Made by a program: the position numbers and the translations under genes. Positions 8,551-20,039 of a DNA stretch of 64,000 nucleotides are shown one piece after another. The stretch lies in the NCBI RefSeq assembly GCF_050624435.1, contig NC_134531.1, positions 251,734,812 to 251,798,811 of the forward strand, given 5' to 3'. The notes under the pieces are model-generated. The model was not told the DNA's origin, ran no database searches, and was given only the letters and a program-made list of their open reading frames with translations. This DNA is from Tenrec ecaudatus. Its lineage: Eukaryota; Chordata; Mammalia; Afrosoricida; Tenrecidae. Each line of letters opens with the position of its first letter. Position 1 is the first letter of the stretch.

Positions 8551-11264
8551 TTGTTACTGTTGTGGCTGTAGTTGCTGCTGATCGGTGTCATCCAGTTGGT
8601 TCTGAGTCAGAGTGACCCTGTGCTCATCAGAGCACAACACTGCTTGGCCGTGTGCCTGCTCACGAGCGTTCCTATGCTTGAGGCCACTGATGCAGCCACT
8701 GTGTCTTTCCATCCTGTTGACGGCCTTCCTCCTTTTCCCTGCTCCTCTATTTTACCTGACTGTGCTAAGACACTCAACTGTGTGGGTCGTGACCAACCAT
8801 AGATCACCTTGACAGGATGGGAATTACAGAACACTTCATTGTGCTCCTGTAGAACTTGTATACAGCTCAAGAGGCGCTTGTGCAAAGAGAACAAGGTAAT
8901 ATCGTATCCTTCAAAATCAGGAAAGGGTTGCATCCTCTCATCATACTTACTCAATCCATATGTCGAGCAAATCATCAGAGAAGCTGGATTATATTAAGAA
9001 GAATGCAGCAATTAGGATTAGAAGGAGGTTCAATAATAGCCTGTGATATGCAGATGACACAACTTCCTTGCTGAGAATGAGGAGGACTGGAAGTGTTTGT
9101 TGATGAGCAACAAGGACCACAGCCTTCAGTATGGATTGCCACTCATTGCACAGAAGACCAGACGCCTCACAACTGGACTAGTAGGTAACCCCATGATAAA
9201 CGGAGAAAAGATTGCAATCGTCACGGATTGTGTCTTGCTTGGATCTACAACCAGTGCTCCTGGAAGCAGCAGTCAAGAGATCAAAAGATGAGTTGCATTA
9301 GATAAATCTGCTGTGCAAGACCTCTTCAGAAGATTGAAGAGCAAGGCTATTACTTTGAGGAGTAGGGTGCACCTGATATTGTCAATTGTCTCATAGGCAC
9401 GTGACAGGTGGACATTGGATACGGAAGACCAGAGAAGAATCAATGGCTTTCAATCGGGGTGCCGGGGAGGAATACTGGGCAAAGTACCAGGAACTGCTGA
9501 AAGGGCAAACATGTCTGGCTTGGAAGAAGTACAGGAAAAGTGCTCCTTGAGGCAGGGATGGTGACATTCAGTCACACTTACTGTGGACGTGTTGTCAGGA
9601 GAGGCCAGTCCCTGGAGAAGGACATCCTGCTTGCTAAAGTAAAGGGTCTGCAAAAAAAGAAGACCTTCAGGAAGATGGATACACCCACTGGTTGCAACAA
9701 TGGGCTCAAACATAAGAACAATTGTGAGGATGGCACCAGACCGGCGATGTTTCTTTCGGTTGTGCATTGGGTCACTATAGTTCTGAACCAACTCAATGGC
9801 TCCCAACCATAAACACAGCAACTTTACCAAGGATGATGTCCTTCTCCAGGGATTATTCTCTCCTGACAACATGCCCTAAATACATGAGATGAACTCAAGT
9901 CATCCTGGCCCCTAAGGAGCGCTCTAACCATACTTCTCCAAAGACATATTTGTTTGTTCTTTCAGCAGTTCATGATACTTTCAATATTCTCCAGCACCAA
10001 AATAAAAAACACGCCAATTCTTCCTTATTCAATGTCCAACTTTCACATGCAAATGGAGCAAATGAAAATACCATGGCTTGTGTCAAGCACATCTTAGTCC
10101 TCAGATGTACCCCCTCCAATGCATGTTTGATCACTTGACTGCTGCTTCCATGACCCTGGGTTTTGGGTCCAAGCAAGACAATCTTTGGCAACCTCAATCT
10201 CTGATCCATTTATCATGATGTTACCTGTTGGTCCAGTTCTAAGGATTTGGGTCTTCTTTACAATGAGTTGTAATCTATGCTGTAGGCTGCCATCTTTGGT
10301 CTTCATCAGGAAGAGTTTCAAATCCTCCTCACTTTCAACAAGCAAGATTGCAGAATCTATATATCATGGGTTGTTAATGAGCCTTCCTCCAATCCTAATG
10401 ACATTCTTCTTCATATAAGCCAGCTTCTCAAATTCTTTTCTCACACAGGTTGAATAAGCACGGTGAGAATTTGCAACCGTTATGCACATCTTTCCTAATT
10501 TTAAACCATGCAGCTTTCTCTTGTTCTGTTCACAGAACTGCCTGTTGATCTAGGTACAAATTCTAGAGGGACACAACGAAGTATTCTGGAATTCCCATTT
10601 TTCTCAAGGTTATCTATAGTTTGTGATGATCCACCCAGCTGAATGTTTTTGCATGGTCAATAATACACAAATAAACATCTTGGTATTCTCTGTTTTCAGC
10701 CAAGATCCATCTGATATCAGCAGTTATAATCTTTCTTTCATGTCCTCTTCTAAATTCAGCCTGAGCCTCTGGCAACTCCTTGTCAATGCACTGCTACAGC
10801 TGTTATTGAATGATCGTCAGCAAAATTTTATTTGCGTATGAGATGAATGATATTATTCGAAAATTTGAGCATTCTGTTGGACCTCTTTTCTGTGGAATGG
10901 GTACAAATATGGATCTCTTCCAGTTCAGTGGCCAAGTAGCTGTCTTCCAAATTTCCTGGCAAAGGTGAATGTATGCTTCAAGGGCTTCATCAGCTTGTTG
11001 AGACATTTCCATTGGCATTTAATCAGTTCCTGAAGCCTTGTTTCTGGCTAATTTTTTCAGTGAACTTCTTCCTCGCTAATGCTATCTTTTACAATGGTAA
11101 AATGTCAACTTTGGTTTGTTTGGGGTTTTTTTGGGGGGCGAGGTACAGTGAGCCTGTGTCTATTTTTTGTCTATTGATGCTTTCTGAATAATTCAATATT
11201 TTGTCCCTAGAATCTTTCAACACAGGAACATGAACCTTGATTTTTTTCCTTCAGTAAACACAAA
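8551..11264 (-). mobile_element. RTE (Bov-B-like) middle copy, minus strand, interrupted
   Basis: Reading from 11264 leftward gives RTE reverse-transcriptase sequence, including a block around 10803-11018 resembling EIWKTATWPLNWKRSIFVPI with ECSNFR, then the 3' ORF and the 3' terminus ending at 8551 with its GTT-rich tail. It is split at 8757-9820 by a plus-strand RTE; the two halves join seamlessly across the duplicated TTTACC (8751-8756 and 9823-9828). Multiple stops and frameshifts make it noncoding. Confidence 0.8.
8757..9820 (+). mobile_element. RTE (Bov-B-like) inner copy, 5'-truncated
   Basis: Starts inside the RT domain near the DYAKAFDCVD-type motif and continues through degraded YADDT and NGEKI...LLGST sequence to the 3' end, including GCAACAATGGGCTCAAACAT at 9694-9713. 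Stops and frameshifts abound. Inserted into the middle minus-strand RTE with a short TSD (ATTTTACC / ACTTTACC, 7 of 8 matching). Confidence 0.8.
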
Positions 11265-11352
11265 GAGGATGGTGTAGGATCGGACAATGCTTTATCCTTT
11301 TGTATCTAGGGTACCTATGAGTCAGAATAAGCCCAATGGCACTTTGCAACAG
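11265..11352 (+). mobile_element. RTE outer copy, 3' end
   Basis: Resumes the plus-strand RTE interrupted at 8550 and runs to the 3' terminus: GGATGGTGTAGGATCGGAC, then the GAGTCAGAAT...CAATGGCA tail that RTE shares with AfroSINE. Confidence 0.7.
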
Positions 11353-11365
11353 CAATGACCTTATC

Positions 11366-11475
11366 GATAGGAGCAGACTACCTCAACTTTCTCCCGCAGA
11401 GTGGCTGGTGGGTTCAAAACACCACTGTTCACTTAGGAAGCAAGCATTTACCCACTGTCCCCCTGTGGCTCCTTA
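11366..11475 (-). mobile_element. AfroSINE fragment
   Basis: Reverse-complement AfroSINE 5' half: CTTTCTCCCGCAGAGTGGCT, then ggttcaaa (B-box region) and a CCACTG...CTGTGGCTCC end corresponding to the tRNA-derived head. Confidence 0.65.
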
Positions 11476-11860
11476 AAAATTAAGGAACACAAGGTCTTTT
11501 GTGGTTGTTGTTCAGTGTCCAACAGCACAAGTTTAATGGTTCTCAAGTCTTGAAAATGTTTCTCTCTTTTTCAGGTTCATCTGGGCAATGGCTCTACCAT
11601 CCATATTTTGGGGTGGAACCCTATATGCCCTGAGACTAACCCCTGTCCTTGAAGCCCACTAGCTCAGCAACTCTGCTTCTCAGCTTAGGAACACAAGATC
11701 TTGATCATCCCATGACTCAGCGAGGAAAACCCTGCCCATCCCCACAGGCCAGCAAGAAAAAGCCAACTGCTCTCACATGACCCAGTAGCCCTCTTAATAC
11801 GAACAGTTGCACCACAATGCCATAGAAACTGAAGTCAATTGCAACACACGCAGACAACTG
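11476..11860. other. Unassigned interspersed sequence
   Basis: No recognisable gene or repeat family. It lies between an AfroSINE and an old L1-like segment; no long open frame. Confidence 0.5.
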
Positions 11861-12459
11861 AGCAACATTCAGATCCAAAGGAATGTTCTGAAGAAAAAAA
11901 ATGTCCTGGATCAACCAGAAGTAGAATTCATAAGAATGATGTTTGGGTACTTCCAATGATGGGAAAGGGTTCATGAAAACAACAAAAAGAATAGAACACC
12001 TAGACACCCTGTACCAAGTAGGATTCCAGAAATAAATAATAAGATAAGAGAATTAGACAGTGTGGTCAAAGAGGATAGCAATAGAATAAAATATAAGAAG
12101 CCTAATAACTGAGCTTGAAGAAAATCCCCTTGAGTGCAACTGAGAAAGCAGTAAACACAAAGAAAAGAGGAATCCAAGGAAGCCTATGAATTTTAAGGGG
12201 CACTATCAAGAGGAAGAGCCTAATTATCATTGGGATTCTGGAACAGGAAAAATCAACAAAGTCTACAGAGCAAATAGTAGCAAAAATCATCAACTAAAAC
12301 TTCCTAAATACTATGAAAGAGGAGAAAAAAATCTATTCGAGACTCTGAGAGAACCCAAAGCAGGATACATCTCAAAAGAAAAACATTATGACACATCATA
12401 TGCAAGCTCTTCTATTTCAAGGAAACAGGGAAACTGTTCAGCATTTTACACTAATTACC
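11861..12459 (+). pseudogene. Old L1/HAL1-like ORF1 relic (tentative)
   Basis: A-rich plus-strand sequence with Lys/Glu-rich partial frames. Around 12225 it reads LIIIGILEQE, reminiscent of the NNLRIIGIPE motif that opens the ORF1p RRM, preceded by a coiled-coil-like stretch. Frames are broken repeatedly. It could be the 5' part of the same old element whose ORF2 lies at 14570-18950, with an RTE insertion and a deletion between. Assignment is by motif only. Confidence 0.45.
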
Positions 12460-14565
12460 AAAGAGTTGATGAACAATGGGATGGAAACAAGAACATCATT
12501 ATGAAGAAAGAAACACGTCATTCAGAAGACAGGGAAGAAGTAAAAGAAGAAAGTGCATGTCAGAAGAGACTCTGAAACATGCTCTTCAGGATACAGAAAT
12601 TAGGGCGCCTGGGAGAAACCATGAAGTCAAAGAGCTTGACAGAAAATCTCAAAGGACACCTAAAAAAGACAAATATTATAGTAAACTATGCAAAACCCTA
12701 GAGTTAGACAACCAAAAAATAAGAATATGCTCAGCATATCTCAAGAAAAACTTCTTGAAAGAACTCAAGAGAAAACTCAAGCCTCAAGTTCCTATATTAA
12801 AAGATTCTATCGGCAAAATATTGAATTATGCAGGAACATGGAAAGAATACACAAAGAACTAGAACATTCAGCCATTTCAAGATGTAGCATATACGCGAAA
12901 CCCAATGATTCTAAACGAAGTTCAAACTGCACTGAAAGCATAAACCAGAAATGAGCCTCCAGGAACTGATAGAACACCAATTGAAATGTTTCAATAAGCT
13001 GATGAAGTACTGGAAGCACTCACTCTCCTATGCCAGGAAATTTAGAAGAGAGCTACTTGCCAACCAACTAAAAGAGATCCACAATTGTGCCCATTCCAAA
13101 GAAAGATGATCCAACAGAATGCTCAAATTTGCAACAATACCACTGATCTCACATGCAAGGACAATTTTTCTGAAGATCATCCAACAACCGTTTTAGCAGT
13201 ATATTGACAGGGAGTTGCCAGAGGCTCAGGTAGAATTTAGAAGAGGATATGATAAAGGGAGGATATTATTGCTGGTGTCAGATGGATCTTGGCTGAAAAC
13301 AGAGGATACCAAGATGCCTATTTGTGTTTTATTGACTGAAAAGAGGCATTAAACTGTGTGGATCATATTAAACTTTGGATACCTTTGAGAATAAAGAGAA
13401 CTCCAGAACATGTCATTGTGCTCATGTGGAATTTGTACAGGTAACAAGAGGCAGCTTCATAAACAGAACAAGGAATACTGCATGATTTAAAATTAGGAAA
13501 GTTTGTGTCAGTGTATATCTTCTCACCATACCCATTCAATCTGTGTTGAGAGAAAATAATTACAGAAGCTAGATTACATAAAGAACAATGCATCATTAGG
13601 ATTGGAGAAAGACTTATTAACAACCTGGGAACCTTGGGATTAGGGAAATGTTTATTCAAAACCTGCAGATTTCACAATCTTGCTTCCTGAGAGTGAGGAG
13701 GACGTGAAGTCCTTTCTGACGAAGACAAAGATTGTACCCTGCAGCACAGATGCCAATTCATTGTAAAGAAGACCAAAATCCTTATGACTGGCTCAGGGGG
13801 AAGGCGAGGGCTGAGCAGGCGGGACTTCAGGTGGAAGGCTTTGCTGGCCCCCCCTCCAGGGACCGGGTGGGGAGGCAAGGGGCCCTCATCTGGGCGGCGG
13901 CTCCTCCCTGCAGGCCCCCAGCCTCGGGCCTCCTTACCCGCCAGATTGCTGGCTGGGAGTAGATAAATGGGGAGAAGATTGATGTTGTCAAAGATTTTGT
14001 CTTGCTTGGATCCAAAACTAATGGTCATGGAAGCAGCAGTCAAGTGATCAAACATGCATTGCAGTGGGTAAATCTGCTGCACAGGACTTCCTTAAAGTGT
14101 TGAAAGCACCATGTTACTTTGAGGATTAAGATGTGTTTGACACAAGCCATGGTTTCTTCCATTGCCTCCTTTGCATGTGAAAATTGGACATGGAATAAAG
14201 AAGATTAAAGAAGAATTGATGGATTTGAATTATGGTACTGGTGAAGGAAGAGTCCCGTGGACTTCCAAAAGAAAAAGGGAAAGGAAATCTGTCTTGATAG
14301 GAATGCAGTCAGAATGCTTCTTAGAGGCAAGGATCGCGCGACCGTATTTCACCTACTTTGTTGTCAGGAAAGACCAGTCCCCGGAGAAGGACAAACAATA
14401 GGAAAACCCTCAACATGACAAATCGACACAATGGCTGCAACAATGGGCTCAAAAGTATGAATAATTGTGAGGATGGTGCAGGACTGGACAGTGTTTTGTT
14501 CTGTTATGCAAGGTTCACTGTGAGTCAGAAACCACTGGATGGCACCTGACAACAACTACAGCAAC
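12460..14565 (+). mobile_element. RTE (Bov-B-like) retrotransposon, 5'-truncated relic
   Basis: About 2.1 kb from the linker after the endonuclease through the RT to the 3' terminus. Recognisable blocks: MSEETLKHAL (about 12560), a CQAAL-like/APG-like start of RT near 12930-12960, FIPIPKK-like sequence near 13085, VDHIKLW near 13360, the [21 protein letters not shown] region near 13665-13715, a LLGSKT-like stretch near 14005, and the ATMGSKV/GTGQ tail ending in ACAACAAC near 14550. Many stops and frameshifts; not coding. A 161-bp GC-rich block (13794-13954) interrupts it. Bov-B/RTE in Afrotheria is usually attributed to ancient horizontal transfer. Confidence 0.88.
13794..13954. other. GC-rich insertion within the RTE relic
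   Basis: About 160 bp of roughly 70% GC sequence breaks an otherwise AT-rich RTE exactly between its KTKILMTG and NGEKIDVV blocks. It is flanked by direct CTGGCT repeats (13788-13793 and 13949-13954) and displaces about 20 bases of RTE sequence. No tail, inverted termini or family is recognised. Confidence 0.75.
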
Positions 14566-14773
14566 AAACCCACACCAAAAGAAGAAATAGAGCAGGTTTA
14601 TTAAAAACTTTGCTATCCAGCAAGTTCAGGGGTAGATGGCTTCCCTGGAGAATTCTACCAACAGTTCAGAGACGAGCTGGCATCAATTTCTACACAAACT
14701 AATCCAGAACATAGAAAAATTCTGCAAACCTCCAAACTCATTTTATGAAAGGAATATAACCCTGAAAACAAAA

Positions 14774-15877
14774 CCAGATAGTTCATCCAGCCTGTCCTAT
14801 TCAGACAGACCTGTGGAGTCACTAACTTGCACGAAAACTAGACAGAGGAACACAAAGCAACAGTATACAACCAGACAACAAAACAACCAAAACAAACCAC
14901 TGAAAAAGAACAGAACAAAACAGTTCACAAGAGAAAAGCTTGTAGTTAGTTCAGGGATCTTTGCTGGCCCTTAGGAACGTTTTCCAGTCCAGTCTGTTGG
15001 GGCACCACGCCCTGGCCCCAAAGTCCACTTTCAGCATTCCCTGGGGACCTTGCCACTCCATTCCCTTGCTGTTCCGCTGCACTCCCCCAGTGATTTGCCT
15101 CGGTGTGGTGGGATCAGGTCAGGTGCAATTCCCACACTGTGTCTCCGGTGCTGTCCCCTGTATCGCCCTTAGTCACTGAGGGGCATCATGTCTCATAGTA
15201 GGGCCAGCCATGTTGTTCTCTCTGTGGACTGGCTGCTCTACTCAGGGCTGGATAGGACAGAGGCTGTACACTGGTACATATGAGGGTTGGAGGTACAGGG
15301 AATCCAGGGTGGATGATACCTTCAGGACCAAGGGCGTGAGGGACGATGCTGGGAGAGTGGAGGGTGAGTGGGTTGGAAAGGGGGAACTGATTACAAGGAG
15401 CCACATGTGACCTCTTCCCTGGGAGAGGGACAGCAGAGAAGGGGGGAAGGGAGACCCCGAATAGGGCAAGATATGACAAAATAACGAGGTATAAATTACC
15501 AAGGACATATGAGGGAGGGGGAAAAGGGGAGGGAGGGGGGGAAAAAAAGAGGACCTGATGCAAGGGGCTTAAGTGGAGAGCAAATGCCTTGAGAATGATT
15601 GGGGCAGGGAATGTATGGATGTGCTTTATACAATTGATGTATGTATATGTATGGATTGTGGTAAGAGTTGTTGGAGTCCCTAATAAAATGTAAAAGAAGA
15701 AAAGAGAAAAAAATGATTAGGGCAAAGACTGTACAGATGTGCTTTATACAATTGATGTATGTATATGTATGAACTGTGAAAAGAATTGTATCAGCCCCAA
15801 TAAATTGTTAAAAAAAAAAAAGCAAAGAGGGTATTAAAATAATAAATGTAAAAAAACAAACAAACAAAAAAAACCAG
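14774..15877 (+). mobile_element. Young L1 insertion with 5' inversion (twin priming)
   Basis: 14774-15245 is the inverse of L1 3' UTR positions 5960-6432; 15246-15821 is the direct-orientation equivalent of 7627-8202; the 1.2 kb between is missing. Inversion of the 5' portion with an internal deletion is the signature of twin priming during target-primed reverse transcription. After the first poly(A) come 28 nt of foreign sequence (15822-15849) with AATAAA/ATTAAA and then a second A-rich tract, suggesting a small 3' transduction. AAAACCAG flanks both sides (14770-14777, 15870-15877). It sits inside the old L1 ORF2. Confidence 0.88.
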
Positions 15878-15971
15878 CCAACATACCACAAAGATCAAAA
15901 ACTATAAACCAATATTCCTATGAACGTAGTCACAAAAGTTTTCAACAAAGTCTTGGACAATAGAATTTAAC

Positions 15972-16041
15972 TATATATGTATATAGATATAGATATAGAT
16001 ATAGATAGATATAAATATAGATGATATAGATATATATATAA
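15972..16041. repeat. (TATAGA)n-type microsatellite
   Basis: Imperfect TATAGA/TATA repeat inside the old L1 ORF2 relic. Confidence 0.9.
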
Positions 16042-16385
16042 TTGTGCACTATAATCTTGTGGGATTCATACCAGAGCACAAGGATGGTTCAGTAGTAGAA
16101 AAACAATTAATACAACCCACAAATATAAACAAAGAAACAAATGACCATATCAATCAACACAGAAAGGGCATTTGACAATATCTAACACCCATTCCTTATG
16201 AAGACACTCATAAAAATAGCATAGAAAGGAAATTTCTCAACACAATAAAGGCCATATCTTTTCTAATTTTTTAAGCTAACATTTCACACTCAGCAGGGAA
16301 AAAGGATGTCCCGTATCATCAATCTTATTCAACATTGCCCTGGAAGTCTTAGCTGGAACTGTCAGACGACAAAAATATCAAGTGA

Positions 16386-16565
16386 GGAGGGGGAAAAAAG
16401 AGGACCTGATGCAAGGGGCTTAAGTGGAGAGCAAATGCCTTGAGAATGATTGGGGCAGGGAATGTATGGATGTGCTTTATACAATTGATGTATGTATATG
16501 TATGGATTGTGGTAAGAGTTGTATGAGTCCCTAATAAAATGTAAAAGAAGAAAAGAGAAAAAAAT
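16386..16565 (+). mobile_element. 5'-truncated L1 3' end (single module)
   Basis: 180-bp insertion starting in the 3' UTR polypurine tract and ending in the A-rich linker between the two tail modules. TSD ATATCAAGTGA at 16375-16385 and 16566-16576. Nearly identical to the L1 at 1-8202, so young. Confidence 0.93.
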
Positions 16566-16628
16566 ATATCAAGTGAACTCTTTACCCAAAAAGAAGTGAA
16601 ACTCTCACTATTTGCAGATGATAGGTTT

Positions 16629-16807
16629 GGTTTTTAAAAATTATTTTATTAAGGGCTCATACAACTATTATCACAATTTATACATACATTAATTGTGTAA
16701 AGCACATTTGTACATTCATTGCCTTCATCATTTTCATAACATTTGCTCTCCGTGTAAGCCCCTGGCATCAGCTCCTCATTTTCCCCCCTCCATTCTTGCT
16801 GCCCCCT
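16629..16807 (-). mobile_element. 5'-truncated L1 3' end, older single-tail type
   Basis: 179-bp minus-strand L1 tail inserted immediately after the FADD codons of the old ORF2. TSD GATGATAGGTTT at 16617-16628 and 16808-16819. Confidence 0.92.
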
Positions 16808-18278
16808 GATGATAGGTTTTTATTTGTTGAAAATCCCCATGACTTCACAAAAAAACTATTGCAATCAATGGAAAGATATGGCAACATGACAGTTTACAGG
16901 ATTGGCACACAAAAATCTATTGGGGGAAAAAACTATTGGATTCTTATATACTATATAAGGAGAAATCTTTAAAAGATACCAATAAAATAACACCATTTGC
17001 AATATCCTCACAAAAGATGAAATTCTTAGGAATAAATCCAGCCATAGGAACAAAATACTTGAACAAAGACTGTAACAGAACACTACTACAAGAAACTAAA
17101 GAAGATCTACCTAAAAGGAAAAAGAATCCATGTTCATGGATAGGAAGGCTTAACATTGTGGAAATGTCAATACTACTCAAAGCAGATTGCAAATACAATG
17201 CAATTTTGATTCAGGTTTCAACTCCATTAAATAAAAGGAAAAACAAATTATTAACTTTATATGGTTAAGGGAGAGACCCTGGATAAACAAAAATTTTCTT
17301 AGAAGACAAAAGCAGGAGGCCTCTCACTATCCAACCTCAAAACCACCAGAGTTAAAACAGTCTGGTACTGGGACAATAAGAGGAACATAAGTCAATGGAA
17401 CTGAATAAAAACCATAAGTAAATTCATCCACCTACCCACAATTGATCTTTGACAAAGGGTCATAAAAACCTTACATGGGAAAGTCTCTTTAATAAATGTT
17501 ACTGGAAATTTTGGATCTCTATCTGTAAAAGAGTTAAACAGGACCCATATCTCACCCTATGTATAAAAACAAATTCAAGATGGATAAAAGACCTAAATAT
17601 AAATTCCAGAGCTAAAAGGATCATCAATGAAAAAATAGGAACAAAGTTAATGGCTCTATCGCGGGGCATATACATCTAGCAAATATAACAAAAGAAGCAC
17701 ACACAGTAGAAGACAGAATAGATGACTAGGGCCTACTGAACATAAGATGTCTACGTGCACCAAAAGACCACAGCTAGAGTAAAAAGAGAACCCACCCACT
17801 GGAAAAAATATTTAGCAATGATAAAACAGACAAGGGACTAATCTCTAAAGTCTATTGAAAATTGCAATACCAATGAAAAGAATAAATAATCTAATTTAAA
17901 AGTGGGAAAGGGATAGGAACAGACATTTCACCCAAAATTATATCCAAATGACTAACTAACATATGAATAAATGCTTACTATTATTAATGATCTAGGAAAT
18001 GCAAGTAAAAACAACAAGGAGATAGCTCTATACATTGCCAATGATAGCCCAATTCAAAATAACAGGAAACAACAAATGCTGGAGAGGTTGTAGAGATATT
18101 GTATCTGTCCTACACTGCTTGAAGGTCTGTAAATATGTACAATCATTGTGGAAAGTGATAGGGCACTTCCTAAAACAACTGGGAATAGAAATTCCACACC
18201 ATTCACCAATCCCTCTGGTGGGTATATACCCTGAAGAAGTTAGTTATAATACAAACAGACATAAGCACTCTCAATTTT

Positions 18279-18426
18279 TTTTTTACATTTTGTTAGGGGC
18301 TCATACAGCTCTTATCACAATCCATACATATGCATACATCAATTGTATAAAGCACATCCGTACATTCTTTGCCCTAATCATTTTCAAAGCATTTGCTCTC
18401 CACTTAAGCCCTTTGCGTCAGGTAGT
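18279..18426 (-). mobile_element. 5'-truncated L1 3' end
   Basis: Minus-strand tail beginning with poly(T) and ending at the CTGATGCAAAGGGC-type start point. TSD ACTCTCAATTTT at 18267-18278 and 18427-18438. Confidence 0.92.
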
Positions 18427-18681
18427 ACTCTCAATTTTATCACAGTATTGGTCACAATAGCAAGAAGTTAGAAACAGTCCAAATGTCCATCAACAGAAGA
18501 ATAAAGAAACTTTGAAAATATTTTTTTAATTTTAAGGAAAATTTGGAACATACACACAATGGAATACTGTGCATCTCTTTAAAAAAATACAATGCTGGAA
18601 CTACAAAGTACTTCATCATATGGATGGACCCTGGAGAACATTATGCTGAGTGAAGTTAGTCTATCACAAAAGGACATTGTA

Positions 18682-18763
18682 ATGATCGTACAAATGTGGT
18701 TGACACAATGGATGGATGGATTGTGATAAGAGTTGTATGAGCCCCTAATAAAATGAATTTTTT
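18682..18763 (+). mobile_element. Ultra-short (82-bp) L1 3' end insertion
   Basis: Only the last 82 bp of an L1 variant (GTTGACACAATGGATGGATG, AATAAAATG). A perfect 14-bp TSD AAAAGGACATTGTA (18668-18681 and 18764-18777) shows this is a complete insertion and not a remnant. Confidence 0.92.
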
Positions 18764-18950
18764 AAAAGGACATTGTATGAGACCACTAATATAAGGATAA
18801 AATTCGAGACAAAGAGTTACATTCTAAAGGGAATGGACTTAGGAGGCTCCCAGAGGAGAGAAGGCAAGGCAGAGTAAGTAGATGAAGCAATGGACTAGGG
18901 GGACAGAAACTGACTTGAGTGAAAGGGAGGATAGAGATACATAAAAGGGA

Positions 18951-19094
18951 GAAGAGAAATCAGAGAGAGAGTTCCTAGAAGCCTCATGAGAAGGCCACAC
19001 CCACAAGGAGGGATCATCAGTCTGTGACCTGATTGACAGGCTGGACTCCACACCTTCATTCTCTTATCAAGTTGACATGAAATTGTGTAACTAC
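18951..19094 (+). mobile_element. 3' fragment of TG...CA LTR-like family
   Basis: Resembles the last 130 bp of the element at 57911-58486: GGCCACACCCACAAGG, GATTGACAGGC, CTCCACACCTTCATTC, then TGTGTAACTACCA. Confidence 0.65.
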
Positions 19095-19165
19095 CATAGT
19101 GTGGATAGCCTCAACTCTCTCCCACAAAGTGGCTGATGGTATTGAACCAGCAGCCTTGCAGTTAC
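19095..19165 (-). mobile_element. AfroSINE fragment
   Basis: Reverse AfroSINE segment: CTCTCTCCCACAAAGTGGCT, then TTGAACCAGCAGCCTT over the B-box side. Confidence 0.55.
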
Positions 19166-19250
19166 ACAAACGTGCTTTGAAAAGTTCATGGAAAAATGGA
19201 TTCAAAAGATAATGGAATTTTTCTACATACTCTTTGATCAATTTTTACAA
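19166..19250. mobile_element. Small palindromic MITE-like element
   Basis: About 80 bp with imperfect inverted halves: TTGAAAAGTTCATGGAAAAA near the left and a degraded TTTTTCTACATACTCTTTGA on the right. A related copy lies at 50445-50508. The family name is unknown to me; it looks like a mariner-type MITE. Confidence 0.4.
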
Positions 19251-19565
19251 CAATAGTACAAAAATCTATTATCTGGCTACTTTGTACATTAATGATATAC
19301 TTAAGATATTAACTGACTCTGAGGAACAAGGCAAGAGTAATGCTGGCTGATAGTTAAAGTTATGTGTCAACTTGGCTTGGTCATGATTCTCAGTGGGTTA
19401 GCAGCTTTTCATTATGCAACTTGACAGCTATATAATTATGCAATTTGGCAAATATGTAATGATGTAATTTGGAAATTAGATAATGATGTAGTCATCATCC
19501 ATTATTTCTTAATGCCAGTTAGAGCCTAACAACTCGTCTTTGGAACCTAACCATGTTGATACATG

Positions 19566-19566
<1 letters not shown>

Positions 19567-19616
<50 letters not shown>
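19567..19616. repeat. (TG)n microsatellite
   Basis: About 24 uninterrupted TG dinucleotides. Confidence 0.97.
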
Positions 19617-19617
<1 letters not shown>

Positions 19618-20039
19618 ACTTACAGAGCATGGGAATAGCCTCAAAGGAAAAGAAATTACCACCCCTACACCCGATCATTTTTTAAAATATAATTCTTTAT
19701 TTTCTGGGTTATGGAAGACCAAATACAAAGCAAAGCTAGACCCTCTTGAAGTTCTAGGAAATAAGGAAGTGTTGAGGGGTTTGTTTTGTTTTGCACTGTT
19801 TATGGTGAATGAAGTGATGGTTTTCAGAACACTTTTACATTCAACAACTCATCAAACTTCCAATTTCCTTGTTTCCATCATTTTTTGCCCATCTCTCTCG
19901 TGTTGGATGTCGTCTTCCCCTTCATCCAAGCAAATGCTGGTTTACTCTTTAGCCTAAGACCTCCCCTTCCTTTCCCTCTCATGCCTGGTAATCATAGAAG
20001 TCAGTTTCTGGTAGTATTAATGACTTTACTTGATTATGC

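Larger units (their letters stand above)
14570..18950 (+). pseudogene. Old L1 ORF2 relic, host of at least five younger insertions
   Basis: Discontinuous ORF2 in order: SGVDGFPGEFYQQF (14625-14665), PISLMN-like (15900-15920), the AFDNI region (16170-16185), LSLFADD (16606-16623), a KFLGI...PCSWIGRLNIV block (17020-17160), ESLFNKCYWKFWISIC (17480-17530), and CWRGC...LHCL to PLVGIYPEE (18078-18237), then a degraded 3' end. Stops, frameshifts and substitutions far exceed those of the L1 at 1-8202, so it is much older. Host segments are 14570-14773, 15878-16385, 16566-16628, 16808-18278, 18427-18681 and 18764-18950; the gaps are younger L1 tails. Endonuclease and 5' parts are missing. Confidence 0.9.

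Noticed and set aside
12186..12862. Two overlapping Lys/Glu-rich ORFs that look like a nuclear protein
   Set aside because: The sequence is a worn L1-like ORF1 joined to an RTE linker region; A-rich retroelement sense strands commonly give such frames.
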